Source: Streptomyces sp. TLI_146 (GTDB taxonomy: Bacteria; Actinomycetota; Actinomycetes; Streptomycetales; Streptomycetaceae). From it: a stretch of DNA of 64,000 bases. The notes under the pieces are model-generated. The model was not told the origin of the DNA, did not search any database, and saw only the letters and a list, made by a program, of their open reading frames with translations. This document shows positions 8,757 to 17,033 of the stretch, piece by piece. The stretch spans positions 868,001 to 932,000 of the forward strand of contig NZ_PJMX01000001.1 of assembly GCF_002846415.1 (NCBI RefSeq), written 5' to 3'. Both the position numbers and the translations under genes were made by a program. How positions within the stretch are numbered: position 1 is the first letter of the stretch; every line of letters begins with the position of its first letter.

Positions 8757-9626
8757 TCACCGTGCCGTCCGCTCGATCCCTTCCAGGAACGGGACGATCG
8801 CGTCGATGAAGTGCTCGTTCCGGTCGCCTGCCACCATGTGCCCCGCGTCGGCCACATCGATGCGCCGCGCGTGGGGGACCGCGTCACAGAACTCCTCGGC
8901 GATGTCTTCGCGCACGACGTCGCTGATGCCGCCGCGGACGAGCAGGATCGGCACGTCGGCGCGGCGGGCGGCGTCGAGGAGGCGCTCCGCCATGCCGGGC
9001 GGGTCCGTCCGGCCCTCGAAGCTGTCCAGCATCCGGGGGTCCCAGTGCCAGACCCAGCGATCGCCCTGGCGTCGCAGGTTCTTCCGTATGCTCTCGGGGT
9101 CGTCCGGAGACGGGCGATGCGGAAGGGAGGCGGACACCGCCGCGGCGGCTTCCTCCACGCCCGCGAATCCGTCCGGCCAGCGGCGCATGAACTCGACGAT
9201 CCGACGCACCCCGCGGGGATCGGGGCGGTGGGCGACGTCGACGAGCACCAGGGCGCGAATCGCCGCCCTGGGTACCTCTCCGGCAGCGAGCAGCGAACTC
9301 AGGCCGCCGAGCGAGGCGCCGACGAGTACCGGCCGCTCGCCGAGTTCGGCGACGAGCGCCCGGACGTCGTCGGCGAACAGGTCGAGGTTGTAGTCACCAT
9401 CGGCCGACCATCCGCTGGCGCCGTGCCCCCGCAGGTCCGGGGCGGTGACCCGCCACCCCGACGCGGCCAGTCGAGGGCCGGTCCGATCCCAGGTGTGTCG
9501 CGTCTGGCCGCCGCCGTGCAGCAGGACGAGTGGCGGCGAGGACGCCGCGCCCCACACGTCGGCCGCGATCCGGATCCCTCCACGGCCCACGAAGCCGCGC
9601 GGCTGTGGCAGTGCGTCGGCCGTCAT
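8757..9626 (-). CDS. alpha/beta hydrolase
   Basis: A 289-residue soluble alpha/beta-hydrolase. The oxyanion region VLLHGGGQTRHTWD, the nucleophile elbow GASLG and a late catalytic histidine in ADAGHMVAGD are all present. The usual acid lies near the ILLVRGGISD segment. The start ATG at 9626 overlaps the upstream TetR gene by 4 nt (ATGA), so the pair is translationally coupled. The long open frame upstream is the antisense/other frame of that regulator. Substrate is unknown. The likely inducer of the TetR partner is the substrate or a related molecule (inference). Its 3' end converges on the HTH-NACHT gene with only 4 nt between stops. Confidence 0.92.
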   Translation of the reverse strand: MTADALPQPRGFVGRGGIRIAADVWGAASSPPLVLLHGGGQTRHTWDRTGPRLAASGWRVTAPDLRGHGASGWSADGDYNLDLFADDVRALVAELGERPVLVGASLGGLSSLLAAGEVPRAAIRALVLVDVAHRPDPRGVRRIVEFMRRWPDGFAGVEEAAAAVSASLPHRPSPDDPESIRKNLRRQGDRWVWHWDPRMLDSFEGRTDPPGMAERLLDAARRADVPILLVRGGISDVVREDIAEEFCDAVPHARRIDVADAGHMVAGDRNEHFIDAIVPFLEGIERTAR

Positions 9627-10246
9627 ACCGTGCCTCTCTTCCGTAGCGGCGCCAGCAGGTGGTCGCGGTGGGGATCCGCGGCCGCCGCGGCGAGTACGAC
9701 GTCGAGCGCGAACAGGGCGCGCGCGAGGAACCGGTCGTCGTCGATCAGGGCGGCGACCCACTGGTGCAGCGCGCCCACGCAGGACGTGGCGACCACGGCG
9801 GCCAAGGCGTCGGTGTCGATGTCGGCGCGCAGGAGGCCCCGGGTCCGTGCATCCGCCATCGCCCGGCGGAGTTGGCCGAGCGGACTGCGGTCGAGTACGA
9901 GGCCGCTCGCCTCCCACTCACGGACCATACGGCGCGAGACGACCGGGTCGTCCACGAACAGCAGGACGGTCGCCCTGACGACCTCCCTCGGGTCACCGGC
10001 TCCCCGCGCCGCCAGGCGGCGCTCGAGTTCGTCCATGAACCCGGCGGCGAGCGCCTCCCAGATCTTGTCGCGCGGTCCGATCAGGTTGTACACGGTGGCC
10101 GGGGAGACCTCCGCCCGCTCGGCGATCCGCTCGGTACTGATCACCGACTCCGGGCTCTCCCGCAGGAGTTCACGCGTCGCGTCGAGAATCCGGTTCCGCC
10201 GCCGGGCCTTGTGCTGCTCACGCAGGCCCCCTTCTACCGGCTGCAT
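9623..10246 (-). CDS. TetR-family transcriptional regulator
   Basis: A 207-residue regulator. The N-terminal HTH (residues about 15-60: RILDATRELL, then ISTERIAERAEVSPATVYNL) is typical of TetR, followed by a helical ligand domain. It is the first gene of a two-gene unit with the alpha/beta hydrolase, overlapping it by 4 nt. A perfect palindrome sits 20-46 nt upstream of the start (separate entry), which points to autoregulation of the pair. ATG at 10246 is the only start consistent with a full HTH. Confidence 0.93.
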   Translation of the reverse strand: MQPVEGGLREQHKARRRNRILDATRELLRESPESVISTERIAERAEVSPATVYNLIGPRDKIWEALAAGFMDELERRLAARGAGDPREVVRATVLLFVDDPVVSRRMVREWEASGLVLDRSPLGQLRRAMADARTRGLLRADIDTDALAAVVATSCVGALHQWVAALIDDDRFLARALFALDVVLAAAAADPHRDHLLAPLRKRGTV

Positions 10247-10265
10247 ACGCGGACACCCCTTCGGG

Positions 10266-10292
10266 AAATTTAGAGAGTTATCTAAATTTAGA
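10266..10292. promoter_or_regulatory. palindromic operator upstream of the TetR-hydrolase pair
   Basis: AAATTTAGA (10266-10274) and TCTAAATTT (10281-10289) form a perfect 9-bp inverted repeat around a 6-nt spacer. The right part also makes the perfect 12-mer TCTAAATTTAGA (10281-10292). It is strikingly AT-rich for this genome and lies just before the TetR start, so it is the probable autoregulatory operator. Confidence 0.7.
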
Positions 10293-10368
10293 GGTGCCTC
10301 TGGATCGGAGCAAGGGTCGGGAGAGTCCCGTGCCCGCGATGTTCCAGGGGAGAGCCACCCACTGGGGC

Positions 10369-10944
10369 TCAGGCGCCGAGCCCGGAGTCGACGATGTGCT
10401 CGGCGAGTTCACGCGACGCAGCCACAGACCGACTGCCGGGGCGGGTCGCACCGGCGGCGAGGAGTCCGTCGACGAGGATGAGCAACTGATCGGCGGCGAA
10501 CTCCGGTCGCGCGTGCCCGAGGGCGACGAACTCGTCGGCGAACAGGCCGTGCAAGGTGCGTCGGTAGGCCCGGGTGACCTCGTGTGCGGGGTGGTCCGGG
10601 TCGGAGAGGGCTAGATCGGCGGCGAGGTATCGGCAGCCGGGGAAGTCCGGGTCGGACACGATTCGGCCGAGCCGGTCGACCACCGCGAGGAGCCGGACGC
10701 GGGGGTCGTCGCCCGCTGCCGCCATCGTCGCACGGTACCGCTCCTCGTCCTCCGCGGTGCTGCGGCGCAGCATCTCGGCGATCAGTCCGTCCTTGCCGCC
10801 GAAGTGCTCGTACAGCGAACGCCGGGCGACGCCGGCCGCCTTGAGCAGGGCGTCCACGCCGACACCGACGCCCTGGGTGTACGTCAACTCCTGGGCAGCA
10901 CGCAACAGTCGTTCGCGGGGGCCCGGCTTGGCGGAGATGGTCAT
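10369..10944 (-). CDS. TetR-family transcriptional regulator
   Basis: A 191-residue TetR-type repressor. The HTH covers about residues 10-55 (ERLLRAAQELTYTQGVGVG, then AAGVARRSLYEHFGGKDGL), and an all-helical ligand domain follows. It is transcribed divergently from the NTF2-like/oxidoreductase pair. Two related palindromes lie in the 99-bp gap, so it most likely represses that pair and itself. It resembles regulators of stress- or electrophile-responsive oxidoreductase operons in architecture only; the ligand is unknown. Confidence 0.92.
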   Translation of the reverse strand: MTISAKPGPRERLLRAAQELTYTQGVGVGVDALLKAAGVARRSLYEHFGGKDGLIAEMLRRSTAEDEERYRATMAAAGDDPRVRLLAVVDRLGRIVSDPDFPGCRYLAADLALSDPDHPAHEVTRAYRRTLHGLFADEFVALGHARPEFAADQLLILVDGLLAAGATRPGSRSVAASRELAEHIVDSGLGA

Positions 10945-10963
10945 GACGTGATTGTGCCAGCCC

Positions 10964-11024
10964 TTGACTCAATAGAACAACCGGTCTATCTATAGGAGTT
11001 GCCAGAAGTAGACCGGTTGGTCTA
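10964..11024 (+). promoter_or_regulatory. promoter with two TetR operator copies
   Basis: A forward promoter is visible as TTGACT (10964-10969) and TATCTA (10987-10992) with a 17-nt spacer. Two copies of one 16-mer lie in opposite orientation. TAGAACAACCGGTCTA (10973-10988) fills the spacer and -10. TAGACCGGTTGGTCTA (11009-11024) lies just after the expected start of transcription and has TAGACC/GGTCTA arms. Centres are 36 bp apart. Binding at both would block the forward promoter. Confidence 0.7.
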
Positions 11025-11043
11025 TCTCTCCTCAGGAGGATTC

Positions 11044-11439
11044 GTGTCCGTACGCAGCACCGCCCGCGTCATCGAGCTCTTCAACCGCGCGTTCACCGAC
11101 CACGAGGCCGGCCTCCTGGCCGACTTGGTCGCCGAGGAATGCGTCATGGAGAGCGTCCAGCCCGCGCCGACCGGCGAGCGAGTCGTCGGTCGCGAGGCGT
11201 GTACGTCATGGTGGGCCGCGCTCGCAGACGACCGCACCTCGCAGTTCATGCCGCAGGAGGTGATCGTGGCGGGCGATCGCGCCACGATCTTGTGGAACTA
11301 CCGGTTCGGGGACGGCCCCCACGACTGGGTGAGCGGCGTCAACGTCATGCGCGTCGTGGACGGCCGCATCGTCGAGGCCCTCGGCTTCAGCAAGACCGTG
11401 GGAGAGGTCCCGCTGGCTTCGGAGTCCGACGCCGCATGA
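11044..11439 (+). CDS. NTF2-like (SnoaL-type) small protein
   Basis: A 131-residue protein with the cone-like NTF2/SnoaL pattern: an N-terminal helix (STARVIELFNRAFTDHEAG), then alternating strands with EECVMESV and ANVMRVVDGRIVEALGF-type segments at the end. GTG at 11044 follows a strong AGGAGG. The open frame upstream would run through the operator. Proteins of this fold act as isomerases, hydrolases or ligand binders; no diagnostic catalytic pair is evident, so function is open. It is the first gene after the double TetR operator and lies 67 nt before the oxidoreductase gene. Confidence 0.85.
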   Translation: MSVRSTARVIELFNRAFTDHEAGLLADLVAEECVMESVQPAPTGERVVGREACTSWWAALADDRTSQFMPQEVIVAGDRATILWNYRFGDGPHDWVSGVNVMRVVDGRIVEALGFSKTVGEVPLASESDAA

Positions 11440-11506
11440 CGCCCGGGGCCGACACCCACGCACCCCCCAACGAGCGCTTCCACCCACGTCGTACGACACG
11501 AAGGGC

Positions 11507-12526
11507 ATGACCCCGATGCGGAGCTACCACCTGTCCCACAGCGGGGCCGGGCTGTCCGGCCTGGCCGTCCGCGAGCACGACACCCCCGTACCCGGCCCCG
11601 GCCAGGCGCTGGTGGCGGTGCGCGCGACATCCCTGAGTTTCCGTGAACTCATGGTGCTCGACGGGACGTACGTCCTGCCGGTCAAACCCGATGTCGTCCC
11701 CGTCTCGGACGGCGCGGGCGAGGTGGTCGCGGTCGGCGCGGGCGTCGACGCCGTGCGCGTCGGCGACCGCGTCGCGGCAACCCTCTTCCCCTCGTGGCAG
11801 GACGGACCGTTCGGCGCCGAGCACCTCGCGCAGCGCGGTGGCTCGCTGGACGGCATGCTCACCGAGTTCGCTCTGGTCGACGCGGATTCCCTCGTGGCCG
11901 TTCCCGCACACCTGACGTACGAGGAAGCCGCGACACTGCCCTGTGTGGCGGTCACCGCCTGGAACGCGCTCACCGGTGACGGAGCCGGCGTCCGACCCGG
12001 CAGCACCGTCGTGGTGCAGGGCTCCGGCGGTGTCTCCCTCTTCGCGCTGCAATTCGCCAAGGTGCTGGGAGCGCGCGTGATCGCCACGACCAGCGGCCCC
12101 GCCAAGGCCGCACGTCTGCGCGCACTCGGCGCCGACGCGGTCATCGACTACTCAGCCACACCCGACTGGCCGGGCGGGGTCCGCGCCCTCACCGACGGCC
12201 GGGGCGCCGACCGCATCGTCGACGTCGCCGGGCTGCTCGACGACTCCGTCCGCGCCATCGCGCTGTCCGGCACCATCGCGTGCGTCGGTTTCATCGGCAA
12301 TGCCGCCCCACCGCTCGACTCCCGTGCCGTCTTCGCCTCCGGCGCGACCATCCGCAGCGTGGCGGTCGGCAGCCGCGCCCAGTTCGTCGCGATGAACGCG
12401 GTCATCGAGGCGCACGGGCTCCGGCCTGTCATCGACAGCGTGATCCCCTTCGACCAGGCCGCGGACGCCTACCTTCGTTACGCCGGCGGCGATGCGTTCG
12501 GCAAGGTGGTCATCAGTCACTCCTGA
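11507..12526 (+). CDS. MDR-family NAD(P)-dependent alcohol dehydrogenase/quinone oxidoreductase
   Basis: A 339-residue medium-chain dehydrogenase/reductase. The N-terminal GroES-like domain carries the VSDGAGEVVAVGAGV signature. The Rossmann half carries VVVQGSGGVSLFALQFAK (about residues 165-182) for NAD(P)H. The Cys ligands of the structural zinc lobe are absent, favouring a zinc-independent reductase. It lies 67 nt after the NTF2-like gene on the same strand, probably co-transcribed and under the TetR operator. Substrate is unknown. Confidence 0.9.
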   Translation: MTPMRSYHLSHSGAGLSGLAVREHDTPVPGPGQALVAVRATSLSFRELMVLDGTYVLPVKPDVVPVSDGAGEVVAVGAGVDAVRVGDRVAATLFPSWQDGPFGAEHLAQRGGSLDGMLTEFALVDADSLVAVPAHLTYEEAATLPCVAVTAWNALTGDGAGVRPGSTVVVQGSGGVSLFALQFAKVLGARVIATTSGPAKAARLRALGADAVIDYSATPDWPGGVRALTDGRGADRIVDVAGLLDDSVRAIALSGTIACVGFIGNAAPPLDSRAVFASGATIRSVAVGSRAQFVAMNAVIEAHGLRPVIDSVIPFDQAADAYLRYAGGDAFGKVVISHS

Positions 12527-12595
12527 ACCTGACGTGGCGGGTGAGCACGGGGATTGCCGCCCCTTACCGACGGGCCGCGTGCCAGCACGGCCGTC

Positions 12596-13420
12596 TCACG
12601 TCCGCAGATACGACGCCCCGTTGAGGTCCAGGACCGTCCCCGAGGCCCATTCCGCCGCCGGCGAGGCCAGCCACAGTACGGCCGCCGCGATCTCCTCCGG
12701 CGACGCCACCCGGCCGAACGGGCTCTGGGTGCGGATCGCCTCGCCCTCCGCGCCGCTGAGCCGGTGCGCGACCCGCTCCGTCTCGAAGAACCCGGGGGCG
12801 ACGGAGGCGACCGCGATTCCGTACGGGGCGAGGTGCACGGCGAGGGACTGGCCCAGCGCGTGCACCGCCGCCTTGGTCGCCCCGTACGCCGGGTGGTCCG
12901 GTTCGCCGCGGAAGGCCCCGCGCGAGCCGACGTTGACGATCCGGCCGCCGCCGCCCTGCTCGATCATCCGGCGGGCCGCGAGGTGGCTGAGGTTGGCCGT
13001 CCCGAGGAGGTTGACGGACACGTGGGTCTGCCAGGCGGCCGCCCAGTCCTCGTACGCGGTGGTGGCGAGCGGGTGCGGGAGGTTCACGGCGGCGTTGCTG
13101 ACGAGCACGTCAAGACCGCCGAGCCCTTGGGCCGCCGCCTCGGCGACGGCGTGCGCACCCACCGGGTCGGACAGGTCGCCTCCGGCGAGCACGTGCCCCG
13201 TACCGGCGAGGGAGCCGAGGGTCGCCTCGGCCTCCTCGCGCCGCGAGCCGAAGTGGACGGCCACCCGGTCGCCGTTGGCGGCGAACGCCTGGGCGAGCGC
13301 CCGGCCGAGCCCGCGCGAGGCGCCGCTGACGAGCACGCGGCGGCCGGTGGAAGGGAAGGCACGGGCCGAGGGGGTGGTGCCGGTGGAAGGGAAGGGCGCT
13401 GGGGAAGTCATGTGGATCAT
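12596..13420 (-). CDS. SDR-family oxidoreductase
   Basis: A 274-residue classical short-chain dehydrogenase. It has the cofactor motif VLVSGASRGLGRALA, the NAA-type core motif in VSNAAVN, Ser in NVGSRGAF and YGATK as the catalytic Tyr-Lys. The ATG at 13420 has GAGGGG 4 nt upstream; the GTG at 13432 and ATG at 13411 lack such a site. The N-terminus holds a short internal duplication (PFPSTG near residues 10 and 24), encoded by two CCGGTGGAAGGGAAGG copies. It resembles 3-oxoacyl-ACP reductases, but the substrate is open. It converges with the MDR gene. Confidence 0.9.
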   Translation of the reverse strand: MIHMTSPAPFPSTGTTPSARAFPSTGRRVLVSGASRGLGRALAQAFAANGDRVAVHFGSRREEAEATLGSLAGTGHVLAGGDLSDPVGAHAVAEAAAQGLGGLDVLVSNAAVNLPHPLATTAYEDWAAAWQTHVSVNLLGTANLSHLAARRMIEQGGGGRIVNVGSRGAFRGEPDHPAYGATKAAVHALGQSLAVHLAPYGIAVASVAPGFFETERVAHRLSGAEGEAIRTQSPFGRVASPEEIAAAVLWLASPAAEWASGTVLDLNGASYLRT

Positions 13421-13523
13421 GATGCCCCTCACCCCGCGCGGCCGGGTCGGCCCCCGACCGCGCCGGTACCGCGTGGCCGTCCCGGACGAAGCTCCCCCTC
13501 ACCGGCCGTGCGCGGCAGTGCCG

Positions 13524-14456
13524 TTACTCCCATTCCCACCGCATGGCCTGGAAGCCCGGCCCGGGGTCCTCGACGGTGAAGGCGGCGCGGCCGGAGGCGC
13601 TGATCCAGACCTGTTCGGCGGGGTCCATGGGGCCACCGGCGGTGGTGCCGGAGTAGCGGTGGCACCGGACGGGGACGGCGTCGGGGTGGAACTGGACTTC
13701 CAGGGTGTAGAGCCGGGCGGGGGCGCGGAAGCCGGTGCCGACCTCGCTGGTGCGGGCACCGGTGGTCCCGAAGGCGTAGGTGTACTCGATCACGTCGGTC
13801 TCGCCCTTGGTCAGGATCCGGTCCAGGAGCAGTTCCGAGACGGACAGCGGCACCGAGGTGTCGGAACGTACCCGCCCTTTACGGGCATTACGGATACCCG
13901 TGAGCTCGGGCAGTTCGCGCTGCGGGTCGTCGCCGCGGCTGATGAGCACCAGCCGGTCCACCCGCTCGTGCTCGGCGCGCAGCACCATGGTGACGGTCAG
14001 CCGCCGCTCGGCGCCGTTCTCGTCGATCTCGTACCGGTCGTGCACGGCGAGCCGGGTCAGCCCGTCGTCGTTGGAGCCCATCGCGTCGAGCAGGCCGGGC
14101 AGGCTCTTGTACTGCTGCCACAGATCCTCGGTCTCCAGCACCCGGGGTGCGCGGTTGACCCAGCGTCCGCGCGGGCGCTGGGGACCGAGCAGGGAGACCA
14201 GGGAGTCGGTGGGCAGCCCGAGCAGTTCCTCCAGCAGCCGGACGGCCTGGCGGGACTGGGGGCGTTCGGGGCGGCTGCGGCCGCGCCGCCAGTAGCTGAG
14301 AGTGGTCACGCTAACGGCGACCCCGCGAGCGGCCAGCCGGTGCTGGATGCGTTCCAGGCTGAGGCCGCTGGCGCGCACGGCGCAGTCGAGCGCGACCTCG
14401 AACGGGCCGTGGCGCAGGGCGTCGGCCAGGTCTGGCAGCGGGGTTTGTGGGGGCAC
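13524..14456 (-). CDS. HTH-domain regulator with long C-terminal domain
   Basis: About 310 residues. Residues 8-75 hold a helix-turn-helix region (ASGLSLERIQHRLAARG, then TTLSYWRRGRSRPERPQS). The remaining 230 residues form a mixed soluble domain with YTYAFGTTGARTSEV and a Trp-rich end (QAMRWEWE). GTG at 14456 has GGACGG 7 nt upstream and gives a compact N-terminus; ATG at 14504 would add 16 residues but has no clear ribosome site. The frame further upstream to 14930 is not coding-like. It is divergent from the M4 protease gene, so regulation of that protease is possible but unproven. This is a streptomycete-type regulator I cannot name. Confidence 0.8.
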   Translation of the reverse strand: MPPQTPLPDLADALRHGPFEVALDCAVRASGLSLERIQHRLAARGVAVSVTTLSYWRRGRSRPERPQSRQAVRLLEELLGLPTDSLVSLLGPQRPRGRWVNRAPRVLETEDLWQQYKSLPGLLDAMGSNDDGLTRLAVHDRYEIDENGAERRLTVTMVLRAEHERVDRLVLISRGDDPQRELPELTGIRNARKGRVRSDTSVPLSVSELLLDRILTKGETDVIEYTYAFGTTGARTSEVGTGFRAPARLYTLEVQFHPDAVPVRCHRYSGTTAGGPMDPAEQVWISASGRAAFTVEDPGPGFQAMRWEWE

Positions 14457-14519
14457 AGGTGATCCGTCCTGCGTGCCGTGCGGGGGACCACATGCTAGCG
14501 ACATCCAGCCAAACGGCAG

Positions 14520-14533
14520 GTGACACACGTCAC
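14520..14533. promoter_or_regulatory. short inverted repeat in HTH/protease divergent region
   Basis: GTGAC and GTCAC arms (14520-14524, 14529-14533) are separated by ACAC. It lies 64 nt upstream of the HTH gene start, in the 282-bp gap between the regulator and the M4 protease. A candidate operator, weak on its own because the arms are only 5 bp. Confidence 0.3.
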
Positions 14534-14705
14534 GATCTGAACAGTCTTGGCCAGGGCCCTGATTGCGCGGGTGCAGGCACCGACCGTTCGTTCTGCTCCG
14601 CACACGCGCGCCCATCAGGGCAGGAAACAACGGGGACACACACCCGTTACTTGTCATGATCGTTTCACAGGGGTCCTTATTAAACAGAATTGGCAACTCA
14701 TTGCC

Positions 14706-14734
14706 CCGGAGACGTAAATCCCGCCATTCTCCGG
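14706..14734 (+). promoter_or_regulatory. leader hairpin in place of a ribosome site
   Basis: CCGGAGA (14706-14712) pairs perfectly with TCTCCGG (14728-14734) around a 15-nt loop. The hairpin ends 4 nt before the ATG of the M4 protease. The only Shine-Dalgarno-like run, GGAGA, lies inside the left arm and is too far from the ATG. Translation may depend on opening of this hairpin. Confidence 0.4.
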
Positions 14735-14738
14735 CCCC

Positions 14739-16877
14739 ATGAAACGATCTCTGTTCGTCGGCACACTGTCCCTCGCGGTCAGCGGCCTTCTGATAGCCGG
14801 CGCGGGCACCCCCGCCTCCGCCGCCAAGGGTCCCCGCGCCGTCTCGCCCAAGCCGAGCAAGGCCCAGGCCGTGCGGGACGCCGCCGCCGAGGTGGCCGCG
14901 AGACCCAACACGGTCCGGGCGGGCGCCCACGACACCTTCCTGTCACACGACGTGACGGTCGACAAGGACGGCACCCGCCATGTCCACCTGGACCGCCGCT
15001 ACCAGGGCCTGCCCGTCCTGGGCGGTGACGTCATCGTGCACTCGGCCCCCAACGGCGAGCTGCGCTCGACCTCGCTGACCCTCAAGGCCCCGCTGTCCCT
15101 CTCGGTGACCCCGAAGGTCAGCAAGCAGCGCGCCGTGGCCGTGGCCGCCGCGACGTTCAAGGGCACCAGGAAGGGCAGCAAGGCCGATCTCGTCGTCGAC
15201 GCGACGGCGGCCACGCCGACGCTCGCCTGGCAGGTCGTCGTCGACGGCACCGCCCCCGACGGCTCGCCCAGCCACGTCCACACGCTGGTCGACGCGACGA
15301 CCGGCAAGGCCGGGAAGTCCTGGAACACCTTCCACAGCACGGTCGTCCCGGGCACCACCGTCAACGCGCCGCAGACCACGGCCGTCGCCGGTGCCGCCGC
15401 CTCGGGAACCGGCCACGGCTACCAGGTCGGCGACGTCACGCTGGGCACCAGCAGCATCTCCGGCGGTTTCGAGCTCAAGGATCCGACCCGCGGTAACGGG
15501 GAGACGCGGGACGCCCAGAACAAGACCGTCACCAACGACTCGCCGCCGGCCGGCTGGGGCGTCGCCTTCACCGACACGGACAACGTGTGGGGCAACGGAG
15601 CCCTCACCGACCGTGCCACCGTCGCCGTGGACGCCCACTACGGCATCCAGGCCACGTGGGACTACTACAAGAACGTCCACGGCCGCAACGGCATCAAGAA
15701 CGACGGCGTCGGCGCCCGTTCCTTCGTCCACTACGGCGTCAACTACGCCAACGCGGGCTGGGACGACGACAGCTTCAGCATGATCTACGGCGACGGCGCC
15801 TCCGGCCAGAAGCCGTTCACCGAGCTGGACGTGGCCGGCCACGAGATGAGCCACGGCGTCACCGCGGCCACCGCGGGCCTGAACTACTTCGGTGACGCGG
15901 GCGGCATGAACGAGTCCACCTCGGACATCTTCGGCACCCTGGTCGAGTTCAACGCCAACAGCCCGGCGGACAAGCCCGACTACCTCATCGGCGAGAAGAT
16001 CAGCTCCACGCCGCTGCGGTACATGGACGACCCGAAGAAGGACGGCGTCTCGCAGAGCTGCTGGACCACCGGCACGAAGAACCTGGACCCGCACTACTCG
16101 TCCGGTGTCGGCAACCACTGGTTCTACCTGATGGCGGTCGGCTCCGGCTCGTCCAGCTACGGCAACAGCCCCACCTGCGACGGCGGTACGGTCACCGGCC
16201 TCGGCAACGACGCCGCCGGCAAGATCTGGTACCGCGCGCTCACCACGTACCTGACGGCCGCCTCCACGTACGCGGACGCCCGTACCGCGACCATCAAGGC
16301 CGCGACCGACCTGTACGGCGCCAGCAGCACCCAGTGCACCACCGTCGAGAAGGCCTGGAGCGGCGTCGCCGTCGCCCCGACCGCGACCACCTGCGGTGGC
16401 ACCACCACCCAGCCGCCGAGCGGCTCCAACCTGCTGTCGAACCCCGGCTTCGAGTCGGGCGCGACCACCTGGTCCGCGTCCTCCGGCGCCATCACCAACG
16501 ACACCGGCGCCACCGCCCACACCGGCTCGTACTACGCCTGGCTGGACGGCTACGGCTCCACCCACACCGACACCCTGTCCCAGTCGGTGACCATCCCGGC
16601 GACGGCCGCGGCCCCGAAGCTGTCCTTCTGGCTCGCGATCGACACCAAGGAGACCGGCACCACCGCGTACGACACCCTCAAGGCGCAGGTCGTCTCCGGC
16701 ACCACGACGACCACCCTGGCGACGTACTCCAACGCCACGCCGAGCGGCTACGTCCAGCGCACCCTCGACCTGTCCGCCTTCAAGGGCAAGACGGTCACCA
16801 TCAAGTTCACCGGCGCCGAGGACTCCTCGCTGGCAACCAGCTTCCTGATCGACGACACCTCGGTCACCACCGGCTGA
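14739..16877 (+). CDS. secreted M4 (thermolysin-type) metallopeptidase with C-terminal binding domain
   Basis: A 712-residue extracellular neutral protease. It has a signal peptide (residues 1-29, cleavage after PASA), an FTP/propeptide region (about 40-200) and a peptidase M4 domain (about 225-560) with the zinc site HEMSH at 368-372 and third ligand Glu392 in GGMNEST. After a TTQPPSGS linker comes a jelly-roll module (about 570-712: NLLSNPGFESG start, Trp- and Thr-rich) of the kind that binds carbohydrate or protein. Length fits Streptomyces M4 enzymes with one extra domain. No good ribosome site precedes the ATG; a hairpin occupies that position. It ends at a strong terminator. Likely secreted for nutrient scavenging. 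Confidence 0.95.
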   Translation: MKRSLFVGTLSLAVSGLLIAGAGTPASAAKGPRAVSPKPSKAQAVRDAAAEVAARPNTVRAGAHDTFLSHDVTVDKDGTRHVHLDRRYQGLPVLGGDVIVHSAPNGELRSTSLTLKAPLSLSVTPKVSKQRAVAVAAATFKGTRKGSKADLVVDATAATPTLAWQVVVDGTAPDGSPSHVHTLVDATTGKAGKSWNTFHSTVVPGTTVNAPQTTAVAGAAASGTGHGYQVGDVTLGTSSISGGFELKDPTRGNGETRDAQNKTVTNDSPPAGWGVAFTDTDNVWGNGALTDRATVAVDAHYGIQATWDYYKNVHGRNGIKNDGVGARSFVHYGVNYANAGWDDDSFSMIYGDGASGQKPFTELDVAGHEMSHGVTAATAGLNYFGDAGGMNESTSDIFGTLVEFNANSPADKPDYLIGEKISSTPLRYMDDPKKDGVSQSCWTTGTKNLDPHYSSGVGNHWFYLMAVGSGSSSYGNSPTCDGGTVTGLGNDAAGKIWYRALTTYLTAASTYADARTATIKAATDLYGASSTQCTTVEKAWSGVAVAPTATTCGGTTTQPPSGSNLLSNPGFESGATTWSASSGAITNDTGATAHTGSYYAWLDGYGSTHTDTLSQSVTIPATAAAPKLSFWLAIDTKETGTTAYDTLKAQVVSGTTTTTLATYSNATPSGYVQRTLDLSAFKGKTVTIKFTGAEDSSLATSFLIDDTSVTTG

Positions 16878-16907
16878 TCCGGCGCACCACGCTGCACCGG
16901 CCTTGAC

Positions 16908-16952
16908 GAACGGCCCGGACGGGATGCCCCCAACACCCCGTCCGGGCCGTTC
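16908..16952 (+). terminator. strong hairpin terminator after the M4 protease
   Basis: A perfect 16-bp stem (16908-16923 with 16937-16952; arms GAACGGCCCGGACGGG and its complement) around a 13-nt loop lies 31 nt after the protease stop. No long T tract, as is common in this genus. Confidence 0.85.
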
Positions 16953-17033
16953 CCTGCTCGGCCGAAGACACACCCGTACCTCCCGGGAAACACCTCCGCT
17001 CGGCGCTTGCGCCGAGATCGAGATGGCGGTCCA

